A stretch of 8,497 nucleotides of DNA, taken from contig JAATGK010000379.1 of assembly GCA_015654715.1 (NCBI GenBank), forward strand, positions 1-8,497, given 5' to 3'. The stretch is from Alphaproteobacteria bacterium (GTDB taxonomy: Bacteria; Pseudomonadota; Alphaproteobacteria; Micropepsales; Micropepsaceae). This document shows positions 1-6,759 of this stretch, one piece after another. The stretch's first letter is position 1; every line of letters starts with the position of its first letter. The translations under genes were made by a program, and so were the position numbers. Below the pieces are notes generated by a model, which ran no database searches, was not told the DNA's origin, and saw only the letters and a program-made list of their open reading frames with translations.

Positions 1-969
1 ACCGAACAAGCCCCAATTCCGTCCGGGTTCAACGAAAGAACTACGGCGCGCGAAATCGTCGGCAAAGCACGGCTCGACGGAATCTCGGTTCTCATCACCG
101 GCGGCCATTCCGGCATTGGGCTGGAGTCGGCGAAAGTGCTGAGCCGGGCCGGCGCTCGAGTTCATATCGGCGCGCGCGATGTGGAAAAGGCCAGCCGCGT
201 CCTGAAAAGCCTGAAGGGCGAGATCACCGTTGGCCGGCTCGATCTTTCCGATCCGCAGTCCATCGACGCTTTTTCGGAAAGCTACCTGAAGACCGGTAAG
301 GCGCTCGACATTCTCATCAACAATGCCGGGATCATGGCGACGCCCGAATTGATGCGAGATGGGCGTGGCTACGAAATGCAATTTGCCACCAACCACCTGG
401 GACATTTCCAGCTCACCGCCCGTTTGTGGCCCGCGCTGAGGGCCGCCAAGCATTCGCGGGTGATTTGTTTGTCCTCCTACGGCCACAAGTTCAGCCGCAT
501 GGTTTTCGACGATATTCACTTCGACCGCAGGCCCTACAACAAATGGCAGGCCTACGGACAGTCGAAAACCGCCAATACCCTGTTTGCTGTGGAACTCGAT
601 CGCTTGGGAGAGCCCTTCGGAATTCGGGCGTTTGCCGTTCATCCCGGCCGTATCCCGTCGACCAACCTCAAGCGCTATATGACGTTCCGCGAACTTCTGG
701 CGATGCCGCTGCTGCGGTTCAGCAAGGTCTACGTCAAGAACATTCCGCAAGGCGCCGCCACCCAGGTCTGGGCGGCGATCAGTTCTCAGCTGGATGGCAA
801 AGGCGGCGTTTATTGCGCTGATTGCGACATATCTCCGCTCGTCCATCAGGACAGTCCGCTGCCAAATTCGGTGCGCGATTATGCGGTGAACAAGGATGAA
901 GCATCCCGGTTGTGGCAGGTGAGCGAGGAAATGACCGGACTTCGTTTCCGGCCTGACGCGAGCCGATAA
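1..969 (+). CDS. SDR-family NAD(P)-dependent oxidoreductase, 5'-truncated by window edge
   Basis: This is a classical short-chain dehydrogenase/reductase with a Rossmann fold, which transfers hydride between NAD(P)(H) and an alcohol or carbonyl substrate. Frame 1 is open from base 1, so the true start lies to the left. The GTG at 136 is internal, because it falls after the cofactor-binding loop. Counting from base 1, the glycine-rich TGGHSGIG is at residues 33-40, the structural NNAG at 107-110, the candidate catalytic serine in LSSYGH near 158-159, and the YGQSK catalytic Tyr/Lys at 185 and 189. An HPGRIPSTNL segment follows, where relatives usually have HPGGI-TNL. The order of motifs and the extra C-terminal helices resemble the retinol dehydrogenase/WWOX-like branch of SDRs (family knowledge). 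The substrate cannot be told from sequence. It ends at TAA 967-969, convergent with the DUF971 gene. Confidence 0.9.
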   Translation, partial: TEQAPIPSGFNERTTAREIVGKARLDGISVLITGGHSGIGLESAKVLSRAGARVHIGARDVEKASRVLKSLKGEITVGRLDLSDPQSIDAFSESYLKTGKALDILINNAGIMATPELMRDGRGYEMQFATNHLGHFQLTARLWPALRAAKHSRVICLSSYGHKFSRMVFDDIHFDRRPYNKWQAYGQSKTANTLFAVELDRLGEPFGIRAFAVHPGRIPSTNLKRYMTFRELLAMPLLRFSKVYVKNIPQGAATQVWAAISSQLDGKGGVYCADCDISPLVHQDSPLPNSVRDYAVNKDEASRLWQVSEEMTGLRFRPDASR

Positions 970-985
970 GCGACGCCTGCGGCCG

Positions 986-1007
986 GCCCCAAGGGGCGTT
1001 TGCGTTT
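986..1007 (+). terminator. Weak candidate terminator after SDR gene
   Basis: GCCCC (986-990) and GGGGC (993-997) form a short GC-rich stem. The loop must open to about four bases. It is followed by GTTTGCGTTT. It lies in the 45-nt gap between the convergent SDR and DUF971 stops. The T-rich side is on the + strand, so it would serve the SDR gene better than the - strand operon. The T tract is interrupted and the stem is short. Confidence 0.3.
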
Positions 1008-1014
1008 GAGCAGC

Positions 1015-1356
1015 CTATTCGTCGCGTCCCTGCGCGATGAGATAGGCGAGCCAGCGGCTGTCCAACTCGCGGCCGAGTTCGAAAAGGTAGTCCCAGGCGT
1101 AAAGGCCGCTGTCGTGGCCGTCGTCGAACACCAGCCGCACGGCGTAATTGCCCACCGGTTCGATTTCCAGGATCGTCACGTCTTGTTTGCCGGTGACGGT
1201 CTTCTTTTCGGCGGCGGTGTGGCCTTGTACTTCGGCGCTGGGCGATTCGACACGCAGATATTCCGCCGGCAGCGCGAAGGTCTCGCCGCTACCGAAGCTC
1301 AGCTTCAACGTGCGCTTGTCGGGGCTGAGGCGGATTTCGTTCGGCCACGGTCTCAT
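1015..1356 (-). CDS. DUF971 (GBBH-like N-terminal domain) protein
   Basis: This is a 113-aa soluble protein that is a single DUF971 domain, also called the gamma-butyrobetaine hydroxylase-like N-terminal domain. Family-typical features are the N-terminal strand pair ([16 protein letters not shown]), the [15 protein letters not shown] segment at about 29-43 and the closing [12 protein letters not shown] motif at about 84-95. The large eukaryotic hydroxylases that share this fold have a separate catalytic domain, which is absent here. The role of stand-alone bacterial members is not firmly established; a metal or Fe-S link has been proposed for some relatives. No Cys or His cluster is obvious here. 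The ATG at 1356-1354 overlaps the stop of the upstream Trm112-like gene as ATGA, and a GAGGAG stands 11 nt upstream (1368-1373). It is therefore probably translationally coupled, the last gene of a four-gene operon. Confidence 0.85.
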   Translation of the reverse strand: MRPWPNEIRLSPDKRTLKLSFGSGETFALPAEYLRVESPSAEVQGHTAAEKKTVTGKQDVTILEIEPVGNYAVRLVFDDGHDSGLYAWDYLFELGRELDSRWLAYLIAQGRDE

Positions 1357-1544
1357 CGGCGTTCGCGCTCCTCGTCCGTCAATTGCCGCGCTTCGTCGGG
1401 CCGCATGATCGGAATGCCGCCGCGGATGGGATAGGCCAGCCCCGCCGCCTTGCTGATCAGTTCTTGGCGTTCGCGATCGTACGTGAGCGTTGTCTTGCTC
1501 ACCGGGCAGACCAGAATTTCGAGCAGTTTGGGATCGGCTTCCAT
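1353..1544 (-). CDS. Trm112-like (UPF0434/YcaR) small protein
   Basis: This is a 63-aa protein of the Trm112/UPF0434 family, resembling E. coli YcaR along its whole length: [11 protein letters not shown] at 7-17, the [11 protein letters not shown] strand at 22-32, and [11 protein letters not shown] at 38-48 followed by DEAR. Eukaryotic and archaeal Trm112 proteins bind zinc and activate methyltransferases; the bacterial role is not established. Only one cysteine (C13) of the zinc knuckle remains here. The CPxC partner is Ser and the second pair is gone, so zinc binding is doubtful. The open frame extends upstream to 1748, but the family homology begins exactly at ATG 1544 and the upstream part runs antisense-frame through the LON-domain gene. 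It starts 17 nt after the LON-domain stop without a strong Shine-Dalgarno, and ends with an ATGA overlap onto the DUF971 gene. Confidence 0.88.
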   Translation of the reverse strand: MEADPKLLEILVCPVSKTTLTYDRERQELISKAAGLAYPIRGGIPIMRPDEARQLTDEERERR

Positions 1545-1561
1545 GATGTTCAATTCAGCGA

Positions 1562-2215
1562 TCAGTTTAGAGAAACTGGGCCTTGCGGTCCGGCATTGGC
1601 CATTTCCAAGAGTGCGATCAACGTATCGACGCGTTCGTCCCAGCTCGGCGCTTCGAGCAGAGCCTGTTTTTCCGCCGGCTCGAACGGGCACAGCATGGCG
1701 AGCGCATTGACCAGCGTTTCCGGCGGCGCGCTCATCACGCTTTTCCAATCGGCTTTGAGATCGCGGCGCGAGAGATAATCCTTCAGTGCCACCAGCAGCC
1801 GGTCGCGCGGAAAGGTGGTTTCGTCAGGCGCCGCGAGGTCATCGAGAAAGGGCGCGAAGTCGGCGACGATCCGCCGGTAAGGCGTATCGGTCTTCAACTC
1901 TTCGGCGAGGCGGAAACGGCAAATGCCCGACAGCGTGATGAGATACCGCCCGTCCTCGCTTTCGCGGAACCCGGTGAGGCGTCCGGCGCAACCGATCGCG
2001 GACAGCGCCGGTTTCAGCACCTGTTCCTCGTTCTGGGTCGGCTGGATCATGGCGATCAGCCGGTCGCCCGCCAGCGCCGCATCAACCAGCGCCAGATAGC
2101 GCGGCTCGAACACGTTGAGCGGCAGCGTCCCGCGCGGCAGCAGCAGAATGCCCGAAAGCGGAAACAGGTTCAGGGTCGCCGGCAAGTCTTCGAGAGTGTT
2201 GTAGATCCAGGCCAT
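1562..2215 (-). CDS. LON substrate-binding-domain protein (no protease domain)
   Basis: This 217-aa protein is the N-terminal substrate-recognition domain of Lon protease on its own. It has the typical [23 protein letters not shown] opening at about 18-40, [10 protein letters not shown] at about 50-59, a [23 protein letters not shown] block at about 75-97, and a helical C-terminal half. It has no AAA+ Walker motifs and no Ser-Lys protease dyad, so it cannot be a protease. Stand-alone members are common in alphaproteobacteria and their role is not established; binding unfolded protein or adapting clients is an inference from the domain's job in Lon. Its ATG (2215-2213) lies 4 nt past the cnoX stop (2220), without a strong Shine-Dalgarno, which suggests translational coupling. 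The next gene starts 17 nt downstream. Confidence 0.9.
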   Translation of the reverse strand: MAWIYNTLEDLPATLNLFPLSGILLLPRGTLPLNVFEPRYLALVDAALAGDRLIAMIQPTQNEEQVLKPALSAIGCAGRLTGFRESEDGRYLITLSGICRFRLAEELKTDTPYRRIVADFAPFLDDLAAPDETTFPRDRLLVALKDYLSRRDLKADWKSVMSAPPETLVNALAMLCPFEPAEKQALLEAPSWDERVDTLIALLEMANAGPQGPVSLN

Positions 2216-2219
2216 GGCA

Positions 2220-3152
2220 TCACGCGAACAGGATGGACGATAGTTTGCGGCGGGTCGCGATGGTGCGTTCGTCGGTCGGGCCCATCGCTTCGAACAGGGT
2301 CACGAGCTGCTTGCGGGCGGCCTCTTCGTTCCATTTGCGGTCGCGACGGACGATGTCCAGAAGCTGTTCGATCGCGCCGTCGCGGTCGCCCGCCCCGTCG
2401 AGCGCCAGCGCCAGATCATAGCGCGCCTGATGGTCGTTGGGATTGGCGGCCAGTCGCGCTTCCAGTTCGGCATTCTTGCCTTTGGCGGCCGCGGCCGTCT
2501 CGCGCAAGGAAAGTTCCGCCGCCACGCCGCGCACGGCTTCGTCCTTGGCATCCTCCGGGCGAACGAGGGCAAGGGTTTGCTTAGTCCGCTCCAGATCGCC
2601 GCTTTTCAAATAGCAACGCGCCAGCCCTGCCACCGCCTTGGGATGGCCGGGCTCGTCCTGCAGCACATGGGCATAGGCCTGCGCCGCCTGGCCGACATCG
2701 CCAGCCGCAAACGCCTGATCGGCCGCCTCGAGAATTTCCGCCGCATGGTCGTGGGCGCCGCCTTGGCCGCCTGCCAGCGCTGCCACGAACTCCGCCACCT
2801 GACTGTCGGGAAGGGCGCCCATGAAGCCGTCAACCGGCTGGCCATCCTTGAAGGCATAGACCGTCGGGATCGACTGGAGGCGAAGCTGGCGCGCGATTTC
2901 CGGATTCTCGTCGACGTTGACTTTGACCAGCCGTACCGCGCCGTTGGCGGCCGTCACCGCCTTTTCGAGGGCCGCGCTGAGCTGCTTGCAGGGGCTGGAC
3001 CGGGGTGACCATAAATCGACAATGACCGGCACCTCGCGGCTGGCTTCCAGCACGTCGGCGGCGAATGTGGCGAGTGACGAGTCCTTGATATAGGGGCTGG
3101 AGGCCGCCTTGCCGTCCTGTTTCGAAGTGCCGCCGGAACCGAATAAGACCAT
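2220..3152 (-). CDS. cnoX: Chaperedoxin CnoX (YbbN): thioredoxin domain plus TPR
   Basis: This 310-aa protein has an N-terminal thioredoxin fold (about 25-128, cis-proline in SIPTVYAF at 94-101) and a helical TPR-like C-terminal region (about 135-310). That is the architecture of CnoX/YbbN, which holds stressed proteins and hands them to GroEL and DnaK (known for E. coli). The active site reads WSPRSSPCK at 48-56: the nucleophilic Cys of WCGPC is Ser52 and only Cys55 remains. E. coli CnoX has a similar SQHC site. The one other cysteine is C180 in the TPR part. I chose ATG 3152, with AGGG about 10 nt upstream, over the in-frame TTG at 3179, which would add nine residues not typical of the family. 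It heads the cnoX, LON-domain, Trm112-like, DUF971 operon. Confidence 0.9.
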   Translation of the reverse strand: MVLFGSGGTSKQDGKAASSPYIKDSSLATFAADVLEASREVPVIVDLWSPRSSPCKQLSAALEKAVTAANGAVRLVKVNVDENPEIARQLRLQSIPTVYAFKDGQPVDGFMGALPDSQVAEFVAALAGGQGGAHDHAAEILEAADQAFAAGDVGQAAQAYAHVLQDEPGHPKAVAGLARCYLKSGDLERTKQTLALVRPEDAKDEAVRGVAAELSLRETAAAAKGKNAELEARLAANPNDHQARYDLALALDGAGDRDGAIEQLLDIVRRDRKWNEEAARKQLVTLFEAMGPTDERTIATRRKLSSILFA

Positions 3153-3237
3153 GGTGCTGAACCCTGACTTGCATCCCAAACATGGGCTTTGGAGGCCAGA
3201 AAGAAAAGGGGGCGCGACGGGGTGGCCCGGCCGAGAA

Positions 3238-3762
3238 TCAGCCCGCCTTTTCCGGAATCGGCGCGATTACCGGCGTGTGGCCGCAGGCCTTGACGAAGCG
3301 GACGAGGTCGCCGGGCGCAATGGCCGTGGTCCGGTCGTTACGCAGCGGGTGGAAGTTTACCGAATCGGCTGCGAGCATCGCCGCGTCCAGCACCGGCGTC
3401 ACGACATGGGCGGTATCGTTCATCAGTGCGAACGGCGTCACCGATCCCGGCGTAATGCCGAGCGTCGATTCGAGCAGTTCCGCCGAACCGAACGAGAACC
3501 GCGGGCTTCCGAGCTGTTTGGCCAGCGCCGGCAGGTCGACGCGCAAATGCGCCTGCACCACCGCCAGCCACAGCCCGCCCTTCTTGTCCTTCAGAAAGAG
3601 GTTCTTGGTATGTCCGCCGGGAAGCCGCGCATAAACGTCGGAGGACGCCTCCACCGTGAACACCGGCGCGTGTTCGATCGTGTGCCAAGCGATGTCGAGT
3701 CGGCGTAACATGGCGTAGAGACGCGTTTCGCGGATTTCCGGCCCGGGGATGGTATCCGACAT
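3238..3762 (-). CDS. Prolyl-tRNA synthetase-associated editing protein (ProXp-ala type)
   Basis: This 174-aa member of the YbaK/INS superfamily is predicted to hydrolyse mischarged aminoacyl-tRNA(Pro) in the cytoplasm. The closest recognisable group is ProXp-ala, which clears Ala-tRNA(Pro) in bacteria whose prolyl-tRNA synthetase lacks a working insertion editing domain. Matching segments are HAPVFTVEAS at 31-40, LPGGHTKNLFLKDKKG at 47-62 with the conserved Lys53 next to Asn54, GITPGSVTPFAL at 102-113, and VNFHPLRNDRTTAI at 135-148. The length fits a full free-standing domain. ATG 3762 is preceded by only a weak AGG about 8 nt away. It lies 85 nt upstream of cnoX on the same strand, so it may be co-transcribed or have its own promoter. 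Naming the Ala-specific subgroup, rather than another editing specificity, is an inference from these motifs. Confidence 0.85.
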   Translation of the reverse strand: MSDTIPGPEIRETRLYAMLRRLDIAWHTIEHAPVFTVEASSDVYARLPGGHTKNLFLKDKKGGLWLAVVQAHLRVDLPALAKQLGSPRFSFGSAELLESTLGITPGSVTPFALMNDTAHVVTPVLDAAMLAADSVNFHPLRNDRTTAIAPGDLVRFVKACGHTPVIAPIPEKAG

Positions 3763-4012
3763 CAGTTTGCCTAAAGCGTCATCACATCGCTGCGTTTTGT
3801 GTCAGTTCGATTGTGACAATCAACAAAGTTGTTCCCAGAATCGTAGTGATGCGGCCACAGCAAGCGCGAAAAGCGCCGGGGTGCGCGGGCTCCGTCAATT
3901 GACACTTCTGTGAAGGGTCCACACATTCCCGGTCATAACAATAGCTGCGTCGGGGAACGACAGGCAGGCCTGCAACCGTTTGGCCGACATGATCGGCGTA
4001 AGAGGGGTAACA
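3763..4012. other. Divergent control region between editing gene and TonB receptor
   Basis: This 250-nt stretch has no gene. It holds several short inverted repeats: GATTGTGACAATC (3809-3821), immediately followed by AACAA-AG-TTGTT (3822-3833), then GTCAATTGAC (3894-3903), GCAGGCCTGC (3964-3973) and GCCGA-5-TCGGC (3983-3997). The last two would lie in the leader of the receptor mRNA. No known riboswitch is recognised. The first pair sits 47-71 nt upstream of the editing-gene start and about 180-200 nt upstream of the receptor start, so it could serve either direction. Confidence 0.5.
3899..3927 (+). promoter_or_regulatory. Candidate sigma70-type promoter of the TonB receptor gene
   Basis: A perfect TTGACA lies at 3899-3904. 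A weak -10 match, CACATT, lies 17 nt downstream at 3922-3927. Transcription would start near 3934 and give a leader of about 80 nt. The TTGACA is the right half of the palindrome GTCAATTGAC, so a repressor bound there would block the -35 box (inference). Confidence 0.35.
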
Positions 4013-6208
4013 ATGGGTAGAAACACCCGGATCGGCAAGTACGCATCCTATCTTCTTCTGTCGGCGGCGTTCGCGGGCGCGGCGTTTGCCCAGCAGATCG
4101 AGGAAGTCACCGTGACCGCGCAGCGGCACGCGGAAAACTTGCAGGATGTTCCGATGTCGGTGGCGACGCTCGACACCACGCATGTCGATGCGATCTTCGC
4201 GTCCGGCCAGGACATCCGGGCGATCGCCAACAACCTGCCGAACGTCTACGCCGAATCCTCCAACGGTCGCGTCGCGCCGCGCTTCTACATCCGCGGCCTC
4301 GGCAATACCGATTTCGATCTCGCCGCCTCTCAGCCGGTCTCGATCATCGCGGACGATATCGTGCTTGAGAACGTGATCCTCAAGAGCTCGCCGATCTACG
4401 ACATCGCCTCGGTGGAAGTGGACCGCGGACCGCAAGGCACGCTGTTCGGCCGCAACACCACTGCCGGCATCATCAAGTTCACGTCCGCCAAGCCGAGCCA
4501 GGAATTCGAATCTCAGTTCACCGCCAATTACGGCAATTACGATACCGCCAGTATCGAAGCAGCGGCAGGTGGCGGCCTCACCGACACGCTGTCGGCACGC
4601 ATTTCCGGCTTGTGGCAGCACCGCGACAACTACATCGACAACACCTACACCGGCCAGAACGACGCCCTTGGCGGCTATGACGAAAAGGCCGCCCGTCTAC
4701 AATTGTTGTGGCAACCGGTCGACAAGCTGAGCATCCTGCTCAACGGTCATTTCCGTTCGCTCGACGGTACGGCCGCGGTCTTCCGCGCCAACATCGTCGG
4801 TCCGGGCGACAACCGCATCAATTCGAACTACCACCACGACCAGGTCTCTTACGACGGCGGCGGCAACAACCCGCAGAAGTATAACGGCATCGGCACCAGC
4901 GCCGAAATCACCTACGATTTTGGTCCGGCGGTGCTGACATCGATCTCCGGCTACGAATACACGCGCGGCTATAGCCGCGGCGACATCGACGGCGGCAATA
5001 TGGTGACCGGCCCCGGCACCATCTTCTTCCCGGTGGATACGCAGGACGGCCTCGGCTACCTGCACCAGTACACCCAGGAAATTCACCTTGCGTCGGCGGG
5101 CGGCAGCCCGTGGTTCTGGCAGGTTGGCGGCTTCTATTTCGATACCGATTATGACGACGTCACCTACACCGACTTTAGTGGGGCGCCACCGGCCGCGGTG
5201 GTGCGCCAGACCAACGTCTCCTATGCGTTGTTCGGTCAGACGAGCTATCAGTTCACCGACGCCTTCAAGGTGACGGCAGGCCTGCGCTGGACGGCCGATA
5301 CCAAAGGCATGACGGCGAACGGCCCCAGTCTGCAGTCGCCGATCGCGACGCCGGTGCGTCTTGGCGGTTCCAATTTGAGCTGGGACGTCAGCGCCGATTA
5401 TACCTTCACCGACACCGTAAAGGCCTATGCCCGCATCGCGACCGGCTTCCGGGCGCCTTCGATCCAGGGCCGCAATATCGCCAACGCCGTTCCTACCCAG
5501 CCTGACAGTGACTTCTATTCGACGGCGCGGTCGGAAACCATTACCTCTTATGAAGCGGGCCTCAAGACCGAGCTGTTCGACAAGAGCCTGCGCCTCAACT
5601 TCGACGGCTTCACGTATTACGTCAGCCACATGCAGCTTTCCGCAATCGGCGGCGGCGGCAACAACGTGATCCTGAAGAATGCGCGTGCGGGTCTGGCCTA
5701 CGGCCTCGAGACCGATGCCGAATGGGCGGCGACCGACAATCTGCTGTTCACCGCCGGCGCGTCTTGGACCCACACCGAAATCCGCGATGCCAATTTGACG
5801 ACCGCGATCTGCGCCCAGTGCACCGTCACCAATCCGGTGGTCGGCGGCAATGCCTTGCTCAACGGCAATCCGTTCCCGCAGGCGCCTGATTATCAGTTGT
5901 CGCTGACGGCCCGTTACGGCTGGCCGCTGGCCAATGGCGGCGAAATCTTCGCCTATACCGACTGGTGGCTGCAGGGTTACACCAACTTCTTCCTTTACAA
6001 GTCGAAGGAGTTCCACACCAACGGCAATTACGAAGGTGGTCTCAAGCTCGGTTACGTCTTCCCCGACAAGCGGTTCCAGGTGGCGGCGTACGCACGCAAC
6101 ATCACCAACAAACCGAACCTGCAAGGTGCCATCGACTTCGACGACAACACTGGTTTCGTCAGCGATCCGCGTGTCATCGGCATCGAAATCTCGGCGCACG
6201 TCGAATAA
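4013..6208 (+). CDS. TonB-dependent outer-membrane receptor
   Basis: This 731-aa protein is an outer-membrane active transporter powered by TonB-ExbB-ExbD. A Sec signal peptide (about 1-26, cut after AFA) is followed by a TonB-box-like segment, IEEVTVTAQR, at 29-38. The plug domain runs from about 45 to 160, with NNLPNVYAESS, FYIRGLGNTDFD and the diagnostic RGPQGTLFGRNTTAG at 138-152. The rest is the 22-strand beta barrel. Start ATG 4013 has AGAGGGG 5 nt upstream and places a clean signal peptide first; in-frame TTG 3980 and ATG 3989 would put charged residues ahead of it. The C-terminus ends in ISAHVE rather than the usual terminal aromatic. No importer, sigma or anti-sigma gene is adjacent, and no extended signalling domain precedes the plug, so the substrate is unknown and could be a siderophore, vitamin or glycan. 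A stem-loop follows the stop by 25 nt. Confidence 0.95.
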   Translation: MGRNTRIGKYASYLLLSAAFAGAAFAQQIEEVTVTAQRHAENLQDVPMSVATLDTTHVDAIFASGQDIRAIANNLPNVYAESSNGRVAPRFYIRGLGNTDFDLAASQPVSIIADDIVLENVILKSSPIYDIASVEVDRGPQGTLFGRNTTAGIIKFTSAKPSQEFESQFTANYGNYDTASIEAAAGGGLTDTLSARISGLWQHRDNYIDNTYTGQNDALGGYDEKAARLQLLWQPVDKLSILLNGHFRSLDGTAAVFRANIVGPGDNRINSNYHHDQVSYDGGGNNPQKYNGIGTSAEITYDFGPAVLTSISGYEYTRGYSRGDIDGGNMVTGPGTIFFPVDTQDGLGYLHQYTQEIHLASAGGSPWFWQVGGFYFDTDYDDVTYTDFSGAPPAAVVRQTNVSYALFGQTSYQFTDAFKVTAGLRWTADTKGMTANGPSLQSPIATPVRLGGSNLSWDVSADYTFTDTVKAYARIATGFRAPSIQGRNIANAVPTQPDSDFYSTARSETITSYEAGLKTELFDKSLRLNFDGFTYYVSHMQLSAIGGGGNNVILKNARAGLAYGLETDAEWAATDNLLFTAGASWTHTEIRDANLTTAICAQCTVTNPVVGGNALLNGNPFPQAPDYQLSLTARYGWPLANGGEIFAYTDWWLQGYTNFFLYKSKEFHTNGNYEGGLKLGYVFPDKRFQVAAYARNITNKPNLQGAIDFDDNTGFVSDPRVIGIEISAHVE

Positions 6209-6233
6209 GCGCGCCGCATTACGCATATGAAAA

Positions 6234-6271
6234 CGGGCGGATCCCAAAGTTTGATACTGGGGATCCGCCCG
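6234..6271. terminator. Bidirectional intrinsic terminator-like stem-loop
   Basis: A perfect 12-bp inverted repeat, CGGGCGGATCCC (6234-6245) and GGGATCCGCCCG (6260-6271), encloses a 14-nt loop. It stands between the convergent stops of the TonB receptor (6208) and the UrcA-family gene (6302). Leaving the stem, the - strand transcript reads TTTTC and the + strand transcript reads CAAGTTT. It therefore looks better formed as the end of the UrcA-family transcript but can plausibly serve both. Confidence 0.8.
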
Positions 6272-6301
6272 CAAGTTTATGCAGTGTGGGCGAAGAAGAA
6301 A

Positions 6302-6661
6302 TTATTTCCCGGCGAAGCGCAGCGGGCTGTCGGCGCTGGTGTACAGCTTCTGGACCAGCGGGAACGGCAGCGACTTCACCGCTGTGGAGATAGCGTTGGC
6401 GCGGCAGGTGTTGAATTCTCTGGTCGCCAGGTTCTGGGCGACGGTGTAGCTGGAATAGAAGACGGGCGATCCGCCGCAAGCTTGCGCGGAGGCCAGTTCG
6501 ATACGGCCGAGAAGCTCACGCGCGCCGCCTTCGGTGGACAGGTCGAGATCGGAATAAGCCACCCGGACGTCCTTGCGGATCGTGTTGGTGAGGGGGGCGG
6601 CTTGGGCGGTTGTGGCCAAGAGGGCTGCTGCGGCCAGAGTGATGCCCACAATCTTCAACAT
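6302..6661 (-). CDS. UrcA-family secreted protein
   Basis: This 119-aa protein has a Sec signal peptide: MLKIVG, a hydrophobic AAAALLATTAQA core, and cleavage near residue 21-22. The mature part carries the UrcA-family signature, VRVAYSDLDLSTEGGARELLGRIELASAQACG at about 32-63, where a short strand (V-YSDLDLST) precedes a helix. Two cysteines, C62 and C86, could form a disulfide in the periplasm. The family occurs in alphaproteobacteria, has no established function that I know of, and often lies beside unrelated genes. ATG 6661 has a strong AAGGAG (6671-6676) 9 nt upstream, so the start is secure. It is divergent from the winged-helix regulator across 338 nt and convergent with the TonB receptor. 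A role in the envelope is all that can be inferred. Confidence 0.88.
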   Translation of the reverse strand: MLKIVGITLAAAALLATTAQAAPLTNTIRKDVRVAYSDLDLSTEGGARELLGRIELASAQACGGSPVFYSSYTVAQNLATREFNTCRANAISTAVKSLPFPLVQKLYTSADSPLRFAGK

Positions 6662-6687
6662 GGTGTTGTTCTCCTTACAGGGCCTTT

Positions 6688-6701
6688 GGTCCCAAGGGAC
6701 C
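6688..6701. repeat. Inverted repeat in UrcA-family gene leader
   Basis: GGTCCC (6688-6693), AA and GGGACC (6696-6701) form a 6-bp dyad 27 nt upstream of the UrcA-family start codon. It could be an operator, or a small leader hairpin just 5' of the AAGGAG ribosome site. Confidence 0.5.
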
Positions 6702-6742
6702 GTTGGCGGTTAGGCGGTCCAACGCGAACCGCTCGCCCATAA

Positions 6743-6754
6743 GACAGCGCTGTC
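6743..6754. promoter_or_regulatory. Perfect 12-bp palindrome, possible operator
   Basis: GACAGCGCTGTC is a perfect palindrome with no spacer, about 82 nt upstream of the UrcA-family start. A gapless 12-bp dyad in a divergent region suggests a binding site for a dimeric regulator. The binder is unknown. Confidence 0.4.
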
Positions 6755-6759
6755 AGAAC

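Noticed and set aside
136..138. GTG 136 as the start of the SDR gene
   Set aside because: The frame is open to base 1 and the essential TGGHSGIG cofactor motif lies before 136, so the start is outside the window.
1545..1748. N-terminal extension of the Trm112-like protein
   Set aside because: It would overlap the LON-domain gene for most of its length. The family match starts at ATG 1544.
1583..2584. 333-codon + strand open frame opposite the LON-domain and cnoX genes
   Set aside because: It is antisense to two well-supported genes and its translation is Arg/Gln-rich without motifs.
3782..4621. 279-codon - strand open frame covering the divergent region and the receptor's 5' end
   Set aside because: It has no recognisable domain, a low-complexity Arg-rich sequence, and overlaps the receptor signal peptide and plug antisense.
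4697..6274. 525-codon open frame on the - strand opposite the TonB receptor gene
   Set aside because: It runs antisense to a certain gene. Its protein is rich in Arg, Val, Gly and His with no domain. Long antisense open frames are a by-product of GC-rich codon use.
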